A stretch of DNA of 64,000 bases from Anagrus nilaparvatae. Its lineage: Eukaryota; Arthropoda; Insecta; Hymenoptera; Mymaridae. The translations under genes were made by a program, and so were the position numbers. The stretch covers positions 1,490,501 to 1,554,500 of the forward strand of contig JAKSXM010000007.1 of NCBI GenBank assembly GCA_022575985.1, in the 5' to 3' direction. Shown here piece by piece: positions 13,115-22,700 of the stretch (the stretch's first letter is position 1; the number at the start of each line of letters is the position of its first letter). Below the pieces are notes generated by a model. It was not told the DNA's origin, made no database searches, and worked only from the letters and a program-made list of their open reading frames with translations.

Positions 13115-13345
13115 TAGTATATTACGAGCTCGTGTCCAGAAATGTAAAGAATGGCCCAAATCGCTAGTAAATTACCTTCCGAGGCGAAGCCGAGGATGGT
13201 AAACTGCGATTTGGGTCATTCTTTATTTATGGACAAGGGTCGTATACGATTTTTCTTCGTTAGTGGCGAGAAAACACGTCTCTTCCGGTCACGCAGCGGC
13301 CGGGAAATACTTGCTTTCTGGCCGCTGACGAGAAAAAAAATTTTT
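13115..13345 (+). repeat. GC-rich double stem-loop repeat, copy 1
   Basis: The copy starts at TAGTATATTACG and is clearly richer in G+C than its surroundings. It folds as two inverted repeats. In the first, AAAGAATGGCCCAAATCGC pairs with GCGATTTGGGTCATTCTTTA. In the second, the GTTAGTGGCGAGAAA arm pairs with the TTTCTGGCCGCTGAC arm around CCGG. A strong second copy lies inverted at 21060-21292, a third at 61640-61818, and weaker pieces at about 27960, 42540 and 55700. A plus-strand frame (13151-13441) runs through it; whether this is coding is discussed as a finding. It could be a MITE, or a SINE-like or structured-RNA repeat; no target duplication is evident. Confidence 0.75.
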
Positions 13346-14776
13346 AGGTCTGGAAAGGGCTTTGGTTTTCTTAACTTTCAGTTTCTTCGCTACAGTAATA
13401 TCTCGAGTAATACTGTAAATGCATTTAGTTATTTCATGTAATTCAATACAAATCAAATTTTCATTTATTTTGACTTCATATTATACAAGGGGCACGTATT
13501 ATCATTTTACATCTAGTAAAGCCAAATAAAAAAAATTCTATTATGGTCAAAATAAATTTTTTCTCGAAAGAGAAATGACTTTTCAACATTATATATTAAA
13601 CTTAGAGCAATTAAAATCATAAATAGATATATTCATTAATAATGATCTCCAAAATAATTTGAGAATATGATGATATGTGAAATCTTTTGAATCTGATAAT
13701 CAGTTCATCTCTTGCTACTTTATCGATTTTGTATCTGAAAAGTCATTGATATTGGCAATGGGCAAATGGTTCTTTTGACAACAAACTTATTAACCACAAG
13801 AAATATGAGTTTCGTTAAAATTTGTCTAACAAATAACCTCAAAAAATTTTACCGTAATATACTATATTAGAGTTTAAAATTATTCTCCATTGCAAAAGTT
13901 AATTTTCGTTCAATAAATGTTATCAAAAATTACGTACCTTCTGCTAATGCGTAATAATTTTTTGATATTCACGAATCTTCAAAGAAAAAGTTTAAATTAT
14001 TATGTAATAACAATAGAAAAAAAGGCAGTTTATTTACATAATTTTGAAGTTATGAAAATTACAAGAACTTTCAAATAATGCAATGAAGATTAATTCATGT
14101 AAATTACAAATTTTCATTTTTAGGTTAAATTAAATAAAAAACGAATTTATATTTTAATTTTATTTATTTTCTTATTATTTTTTATTTTTTTGGACTTCTT
14201 TTTTTTGTAAATTATTTTTTTATAAAAAATTACAATAAAATTTTTTATTTTATAAGAAAAAGTACAAAACAATAATTAATCTATTAAAAAAAAGAAAAAT
14301 GAAATAATCAACAATTTCATTTTTCTTTTTTGGTGTGTTTTATTTTACAATTATTTGAAAAACTTAAAAAATAGTGTTTTTTATAAGTGTCATTTTAATT
14401 TATAAATGCAAAAATTGCATTTAATGTAAATACATGATTTTTTTTCATTTTCATTTTAAATAATTTTACAAAATAAAATGAAAACAAAAAATTAAATTTC
14501 AAGTATAAATAATAAAAAGCAAAGTTAACTTTTTAAAAGTATACTTTTAAGCGTTATTTGATGATATACTTTTTACTAAAAATATTTTGATAATCTCATA
14601 ACGTCTAGACATTTCCGTATGTAATAAAAAAATATAAAATACACTATATAACTTCTCTTTTCCTTTTTTTTTACAAATAATCTTTTTATATTACATTTTT
14701 ATGTACGTGTGTGTGAATGTGTGTGTGTGGTATCGTTAAATTATATAATTTACATGAGTTTTAAAAAAAAGGATTT
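13346..14776. other. AT-rich sequence between repeat and PYPV gene
   Basis: Only small features are visible: a palindrome ACAGTAATATCTCGAGTAAT(ACTGT) at about 13394-13418, a word TTCTCGAAAGAGAAATGA at about 13561 that recurs near 21395 and (inverted) 31859, and a short GT-rich run at about 14705-14730. No gene was seen. Confidence 0.45.
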
Positions 14777-14782
14777 TTTATT
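14777..14782 (-). terminator. Candidate polyadenylation signal of the PYPV gene
   Basis: This is an AATAAA on the minus strand about 190 bp downstream of the stop codon at 14969-14971. It is a consensus match only; in such AT-rich DNA chance matches are common. Confidence 0.35.
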
Positions 14783-14968
14783 TTATAACTTAATTACTTT
14801 ATGTAAATAAAATTTAAAAGCGCAAAAATTATTGAAATCACTTTCTTTAATGCGATTTTTTTTTAATATTTTTGGTCGATAAATAAAAAAACTATAATTT
14901 ACATACTAAAAAAATTTAAAACGTAAAGCGGTTCAAAAAAAAACGCATTTTTACAAGAATTAATCTAC

Positions 14969-16495
14969 TCAATGATGTCCATATTGATAATCTCCTTGAT
15001 AATCGTAATTGTCGTATTCGTGATGATGTTCATGATGATGAACTGGTACTGGAACTGGTACTTTCACTGGATAAGGTACTGGTTTTTCAACAGGGTAAGG
15101 TACGTGTTTTTCAACATGTACTGGGTATGGCCTATCGATGTAATGTTTTACTGGATATGGTACTGGTTTTTCAACTGGTACTGGGTATGGTTTTTCAACT
15201 GGGTATGGTGCTGGCACTGGTACTTTAACTGGTACTGGTACTGGTTTTTCTACATGTACTGGATATGGTCTGTCTACGTATGTTTTTACTGGATAAGGCA
15301 CTGGTTTTTCAACTGGGTATGGAACTGGTTTTTCTACATGAACTGGGTATGGTTTAATTACTGGTACTGGAACAGGTTTTTCTACATGTACTTTGACTGG
15401 GTATGGAACTAATTTTTCAACTGGATAAGGTGCAGGTACGTGAACTGGAACTTTTACTGGGACGTGAATGTGTTTTTCAACTGGGTAAGGTTGTGGCACT
15501 GGTACGTGTACTGGTACGTGTACTTTCTTTTCTACTGGGTATGGTTGTGGTACGTATACTTTGACTGGGTATGGTCTATCTACTGGTACGTGAACTGGAA
15601 CGTGAACTTTCTTTTCAACTGGATAAGGTGCTGGTACGTGAACTGGAACTTTAACGTAAACCTTGTAAGGCACTGGCACACGTTTTTCTACTGGGTACGG
15701 CTGTGGCACATGTACCTAAAAAATTGTTTTCAAGCATATTTTTATTTGCTCCCGCAGTTGTAACGATTAATGAAATTTAAAAGTTGAGAAACTTTATAAG
15801 GGATGTAAAAAAATAAATAACTCTAAAATCTTACCTTCACTGGGTATGGAATATGTTTTTCAACTGGAACATGTACTTGTTTTTCAACTGGATAAGGTAC
15901 TGGTACATTTTTGACTAATGTAACAACTTTTTCGTGATGATGATGGTGATCAGTGTGTGAATGTGCATGTTCATAATGTGGTTGATGCTCATAATGAGCT
16001 TGATGCTCATAATGAGGTTCATCGTACGAACCACCGTAATGTTGATTTAATTCAAGACCATGTAAACCACCTGAACCAATATCATATCCACCATCATATG
16101 CATAACCATAACCAAGACCTAAGAGTCCACGTTTTTCATTCTTCTTCGTTTCACCTTCAACTGGCTTGTCAACTTTATTGTCGGACTCTTCTGATATTAC
16201 AGATGACACGAACAGCCCGATAACGGCCAATAAGATCTAAAACATTTATATATTCTTCAATTATTTATACTTATAAACACGTAATTTTTTTTCGATAATT
16301 TAATAAAAAGAAATAAGCACAAATTTTCAAAAAAAAAAATTAAAACACACTTTAATTAAAAAAAAATTAAAAAAATTAAACAAGATTCACTTTGTCACAA
16401 TAAAATTGCACTTTTTTATTTAAAGAGACACGTATATATAAAACTTCACTTTTATTTTCTATATTATATTCAACACAACATACCAGGCTCTTCAT
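14969..16495 (-). CDS. Secreted PYPV-repeat proline/valine-rich protein, Vajk/CPLCP-like cuticle-type
   Basis: There are three coding exons: 16495-16484 (Met-Lys-Ser-Leu, donor GTATGT), 16236-15835 and 15715-14969 (stop TGA at 14971-14969). All junctions are GT-AG and keep frame, giving 386 residues. The first exon joins ILLAVIGLFVSSVIS, completing a signal peptide of about 20 residues. Residues 20-50 are acidic and lysine-rich (EESDNKVDKPVEGETKK). They are followed by a Gly/Tyr-rich part (GLLGLGYGYAYDGGYD), then HYEHQ repeats and a His cluster. About 260 residues of tandem VPVPYPVEK, HVPVHVP and RPYPVHVEKP units follow, with a His/Tyr-rich end (HHHEHHHEYDNYDYQ). No enzymatic domain is visible. 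Signal peptide plus PYPV repeats is the pattern of insect low-complexity cuticular proteins such as the Vajk family; an extracellular-matrix structural role is inferred. The gene is complete, with a TATA promoter upstream, and may sit inside a 5' intron of the ACE-like gene. Confidence 0.9.
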
Positions 16496-16615
16496 TGTTT
16501 AATTGTTCCTTGATATCGTGATTTTTTTACAATTCAAATAGACTTAAAAAAAAAATACAATTTAAAAAAAAAAAAAGTTAATACTACGGGGTACGTCCTA
16601 AAGTGAACTGGATGC

Positions 16616-16644
16616 TGATTGTTAGTTTGTAGGGGCCTTATATA
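16616..16644 (-). promoter_or_regulatory. TATA box and initiator of the PYPV gene
   Basis: On the minus strand, GTATATAAGG has its TATATAA at 16644-16638. It lies about 28 bp before AATCAGCATC, an arthropod-like initiator (TCAG, +1 A at about 16616). The next in-frame ATG is the predicted start at 16495, leaving a roughly 120-base 5' UTR. The spacing and order are those of a focused insect core promoter, usual for tissue-specific secreted-protein genes. Confidence 0.65.
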
Positions 16645-16659
16645 CGCGGCACACTTTCG

Positions 16660-19637
16660 CCTTCGCGTAATTGTATAAAGGCCCCCAGATACCTATAAAT
16701 GTTTCTTGATGCATGCATAGTACTTTTTAGTAAAAAAAGACGTTCCTTGTAATAAAAAAAAAATCTAATAATTTTTATAAAATACTATTATTGGTACCAT
16801 CCATTATGTAATAAATTTTTTGAATGTACGTTTTTTAGTTGATTTTCATTTTAGCCAATAAAAAAAAGTAGAAAATTAAAGCCACTATTTTTTTTTATTA
16901 AAAAATAATTCATACTGATAAAAAAATATCTATTAAATGATAGTGATATAGAAACTGTTAATAATTCAAATAAAATATTTTTTTAAAAACGTGATATCTA
17001 CACTCTCTTCCGTAGTTCCGCTTTTAAAAACGAAAAAAAAATTATATCCTTATATATTATGTGTATTTAGTTGGCAGATCGCCAGTCTAAGTCAGTTTAT
17101 CGGAAAAACGCTCTTTTATGGCTTCGGCCCAGTTTTTTTTGTATTTTAATTTATTCAATTTATATTCAACTTAATTATGAATAATAGTTGGTTAAAAAAA
17201 TTTTTTTTTATTGAATTTTTGTACGGGATGGTATTTTTAGAGTGCAAGAAGCCTGCATGGAGTGGTCACAAATTTTTTTCCCTAAATTTACTACTATTTT
17301 CAAGGATTATAGTTTTCTTATATTTTTAAAGCATAGCAATTGCATAAATTAATATTATTTTAAGTCCTGAAACTGATTCGAAATACTCTGAAATCATTAT
17401 TTTGAAAATAGATGTTACAAATTAGTTTTTAGGTATCTAGGGCAAATGAAAAACTATTTTCTAATCTGGAGTAGACGCCTTGTTTGCACTTTGTATGTAA
17501 ACCTATGTTTTAAATCACTAGACAAAATATAGTGTTCGAGCTTTGTATGCAAGGACAAAACCAAATATCTTAAAAACTTTTATGGCAAACTTCTAAAACA
17601 TTTCAGGGGTTTCTCTACAAATTAAGATAAATTGAGATACTAATACTATGAAAACTTTGGAATTTAAAAAAAATAAATGATTTGACTTTTGAGAAACTTG
17701 ATGAAAAAGTTAAAAAAGTAAATTGTTATAAATTGTCTTATTGATTTTAGTACACAAATTCATAAAAACTGAATGTCCATTAATTCCAAGTCTCTTTGCC
17801 TAAAAAAAAAAAATTGGCCCAACCCTCCATAATTACAAGCTAGCCTCAACTCCGTATTAAAAAATATGACTTCCCTTCAAAAAAGCCTACTATTTTCGAT
17901 TACAAAATTATTAGCAAAGACGAGGAAATTATTAGTATTCTATATATTTATGTATATTGCATTAAAAAAAAAGAAAAAAAAAAAAATTTCGTAAAGATCG
18001 TTAATGATGATATGCGATTAAAAGACACACACATAAATGTAAAAAAATGTACATATAATAATTATTCTTGTGACATATTCATATGGTATACATAAGACAT
18101 GATCATGAAAAAAATTATCATATATTATACTACTTTTACTTTCATAGAGTTAAGTAACTGTAACGTTCTGGCATATAATATAGCTACTAACTTTTTGCAA
18201 ATAAAAACCATAATTTTAATGATTGTCAAAGCTATACAATTAAAAAACAAAATATAATAATAGAATAAACAACTCTGTTTTTTTGCTTTGTTTTTGACAT
18301 TCATGATTACTATCTTGTAAAAATAAGTAGCCGCGTAAATAAGAAAAGGTCAAAATTTAAAAAAATAACCATTGTTTAGTTTTGAGTTACAAATATCTTG
18401 GAGAAAGGATAAATTTTGTGTATTTTACAAAATTGGATTATAAAACTGACATCGGTGTAATAATTTTTATTTAAATTTATTGTTGTTATATATTTTATTT
18501 TGTATCCGGAATAATTTTAGAGTATGTAATAGCAATCGTTAAAAATTTGCGTTAAGTGCGTTATAATATATTTCTATATATGGGAATTTTCAGCAAAAAA
18601 AAACAACGAATAAAAAAATTCTAAGCTCAATGATACAAAATGTTTCAAAATTTTGAGGTTTTTCAATTTTATCTTCAACCCCCTCAAAGATTTTATATCA
18701 GCTACAAAAAATTTAATAAAAAAATTTTTTTCAAATCTTGCCAAAAAGTGCATAAAAAAATCTGCAACTCAAAAGAGTAAAATAAACCGAGAAAGAAAAA
18801 TGTTTCAAATTTTTGCAATAATCCTTTTAAACCAAACATGCCTATATATTTTTCCTCGACATTCTTTAAAAATTGCAAGTGAATATCTTGATAGACAAGT
18901 ACAGCAGACATGATTTATTTTATTTATAAAATAAAAAAGTAACGCCTATAACCGTACTACTTGAAAATATCATATGAAATACGTGTTACGTAAAGGACGT
19001 TGGCTATAATAAGTATATACAGTAATATTGTATTACATTATGCTGAAAGAGAAATGAAATTTAGTAAAGGGTTTTATCTGCATACTATAAATAAAGTCAT
19101 TTAAATAAATACAATTCAATGCGTCATAAAGTCTCTTTAAACTGGTTTTTTTTAAATTCAAAATAGTTGAGATTTAATGATTTCAAGTATGATTTTTCAT
19201 CGTACTTTAAGTAATTCGGATGTGAATTTCTAGAATATAAAATATCAACGAAAAAATGTCTAATGTTACTTTAATACTATTACATTACGTTACATTATAA
19301 AAGAAAGTTATTTTAAAGAATTAAAATGTAGAATTTTATTCGGAGTTGGACAAAAGGTCTTTACCCTCAGTAGAGAAAAATCAGGATTTCTATATTGGTT
19401 TTTTTTTTCTAATATTTTATATATTTATAAAAAATTCTAGAAATTTTCTGTTGCAATTGGTATCGTATATGAAAAATTTTCGAAATTCCCTATTTTTCAA
19501 ATTCTATAAAACAGTCCTCACTATGACCTATTTTAAAAATTTTGATGTAAAAATATTTTGAAATTTTTATTATTTTCCAACCCCGAAAATTGTAATAACC
19601 ATAAAACCAATGATAAAAAATTTTCATATTTTTGCAG
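16660..19637. other. AT-rich sequence upstream of the first visible ACE-like exon
   Basis: I looked for earlier peptidase M2 exons (the HExxH zinc site, the WW-containing and DFDPG-type segments) and did not recognise any here. Several open frames are AT-rich chance frames. Either earlier exons lie to the left of the PYPV gene or outside the window, or they are too diverged for me to see. Confidence 0.4.
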
Positions 19638-19778
19638 AAACTTTGTCAGTGGAGTATTGCAGTTCCAACTATATAGGTCACTATGCGACGCTGCAGGTGA
19701 GAGGTTTATAGACGATGCTCGTAAACCTTTACACAAATGTGACTTTTACAGAAGTCCCGAAGCAGGTGCTGTATTAGG
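19638..19778 (+). CDS. ACE-like exon A (segment with LHKC)
   Basis: The acceptor is TTTTTGCAG, and the first base completes the previous codon. The donor is GG|GTAAGTC. The exon encodes [20 protein letters not shown], then [16 protein letters not shown], then [10 protein letters not shown] plus two bases of a Gly codon. Confidence 0.93.
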
Positions 19779-22700
19779 GTAAGTCATGTACACAATCAAA
19801 TTTTATTATTTTTACTGTGTTTTTCTTTTTCTATAAAAAAACGATTGAAAATTAAGTTCATTTTATTGCATTATACCTAGAGAATACAAATACCATCTTA
19901 TAACGGTTCGTGTTTTTCACTTTCATTATTTATGCTATGTATAAGAATATATTATTCACTTTCGTCATTATGTGAACGTGTATCATCTTTCGCTTTTATT
20001 TTTCCATTATAATATATACTAATACTTACTTGTTTCAACTTATTTTAAATAGAACTTAGACTCTATTACATAATTAAAACACTTCTTTTTTATTTTTTTA
20101 GATTTTAATTAAATTATAAAATTATTTTTATATCACAATTTTTTTTTTCTTCATTTTCTTGTACAAATGAACACATCAGGAATTGTTTATTATTTTTAAT
20201 TAAATTTTATTATATATAATTAAATATAATTTTTCATAATCGTGTGTGTAATAATATTAATTTCTATTTATTTAATCGGGTTTTAGAAAGTCACTGATTC
20301 TCAAAATCATTTAACTTTTTCTATTTTCCAAAAATTATTTAATTATTTGACAAAATTATTATTTACTTAAATTCAGAACAGTAACTTAGAAAATTCTTAT
20401 GAATATTCAATCTATCTTTTAATCTAATTACGCAATTCGAACAAAATATAGCTTGGGGAAACTTCTTCTAGCATAGCGACCAGCTGATTTTTTAGATTTC
20501 AATTAAATCCATGACCCAAATGTCATGACCTTTCCTTGTCGGTGAAAGGGCTTCGTTGGAATCGTAAGATCTACAGGTGAACTCTAAACATTTTCTATGC
20601 ACATTTGACTATTTTATTAAACTATTAAATGGTTTTTCATAACTCTTTGTAATTATGTGCTTTAGGTTATTAAATAATTGATTTTAAATGTAGTTTTATG
20701 ACTTACAACAAATTATTAAAATTACCACAATTCATAAGGCAATAGTAGATATGATTAGAATCTTGCATAAGATGCAGCCTATAAAGAAAAAAAAAATTTT
20801 CTCAAAATTAACGTCGATAATTTAACAGTTGAAAAAATTATAAAATTCTTATAATAATAACTGTTTGTAAAATTAAATTCTTTTCACAAACCAGATCTGT
20901 CACAAACTTATAAATTCACTAAAGAAAAAATCCTTTTATTTCAAGAATAATAATTTTAAAATAAAAGTTCTGCGTCAAAAGTGTTTTTCAGGTTATTGAA
21001 AGGAATAAGAAAATAAATATATATATTACAAATTTTGCTTTTAAATGAAATTCTATTTAAACGAACAAAAAACTTTTCTTCTTGTCAGCGGCCATAAACC
21101 ACGTATTTCTCGGCCGCTGCGCGACCGGAAAAGTCGCGTTTTCTCGCCACTGACGAAGAAAAATCGTATACAACCCTTGTCCATAAATAAAGAATGACCC
21201 AAATCGCAGTTTACCAACCTCGACTTCGCCTCGGATTTACATGCGATTTGGGCCATTCTTTACTTTTCAGGACACGGGATCGTAATATACTATAATCGTA
21301 AAATTTTTGTGACTTAAAATTTATTTCGAAACTTATATTTTCAATTTCAGTTTTTAAGAGTACCATAACAATAATTAATTAAAACAAAATAATTTCTCGC
21401 AAGAGAAATGATTTTTTGATATTATAAATACAGTGTTGAATACAAACGTTTCCTGAATTTATCTTATACCTTATTCTTAAACATTTTTCTATTTACATTA
21501 TCTCGATTATTTACATGTATTTGTATATTTAATTGCTTCTTATTTCTAAAATAATATCTTGGACATAAACTGTTGAGGTTACGAGGTCTAGTCCACTTTC
21601 CATACGCATTGTGGTAAGCATTAGGGTGGTGGGGAAGTTTCTTTTATTATATTGTTAAAGTTTACTTCAAAATACCTATTATTGTATAATATTTGTTATA
21701 TCTGTTATTAGCGTTATCTCTACGCAATATTTTTAATATATTACTTTGGGATCGAAATGTCTCAGTTATAAACAAATTTTTTTATAAAACTTGCTACGCA
21801 AAAAATGTCGCATGTATTACAATATATGGGTTAATTTCAAAAAACTTATAAATTATTTAGCTTTTTGGTCATTTTTGGTGTTCAAACTCTCAGAAAAGAT
21901 TTACAGAGGGTAGAAACATCAAAAACTAGCCATTTTACATCGTTTTCAGCCAAAACACGCCAGTTCCTTGTATCTCTGATACTTATTTTTATTTTTTGCT
22001 CAAAATTTATACTCGAAGGTATTTGAGGTTGCTGATTTCAAATATGATAAAAAAAAAATTATAAAATTTAATCTAGTGGTGGAAATTTATGTAGAATGTA
22101 GATAACAGTTGTGAAAAGTAAAAAATTTTACTTTGGAGAAAGATTATACCAACTTTATAATGAAATAAAATTACCTGAAGATTCTTTTTCTATTCCTTGA
22201 TTAATTTTTTATTTTTTTTATGTTCAAATTTGAAGTCATTGGTGAAAAAACCCTTAGTATCAAGTTATGAACTAAAACTACAGCATTTGAAAAAATTGAT
22301 TTTCACGGCGTTTCAACCCCTAATTTATACGATTACCTACCCCTAGATTAAATTTTATAATTTTTTTTTATCAAATTTAGAATTACCAACCTACAGAATC
22401 TCGGGAAACGAATTTTGAGCCAAATATACAAATAAATTTCAGAAATGTAAGAAACTGACACGTTTTTGTCGGAAAATGGTGTGAAAAGGCTTGTTTTTGA
22501 TTATTTTAGCCTCTGTAGACACTCTAGAGTTGCTGTGCTTGAATTCAAGCAAACTTTTGGAAATTAAAAAGCAAAATTCAAGTGCAGCAGCTCTACGGTG
22601 AACCGTAGTAATTTTGCTTTTTAATTTCCAAAAAATTGCTTGAATTCAAGCACAGCAACTCTACGGTGAACCTTTTCTAAAAATGTGTGCACCAAAATGA

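Noticed and set aside
14972..15763. Long plus-strand open frames with Trp/Tyr-rich repeats opposite the PYPV gene
   Set aside because: They are the complement of the repetitive PYPV exons. The opposite strand has a signal peptide, proper splice sites and a promoter, so these are antisense shadows.
15957..16223. Plus-strand His/Asn-rich frame
   Set aside because: It is antisense to exon 2 of the PYPV gene and arises from the HYEHQ and His-cluster codons.
20440..20590. Slightly GC-richer patch with a readable [12 protein letters not shown] string on the minus strand
   Set aside because: The frame is broken by a stop within the string, no flanking exon structure was found and no family could be named.
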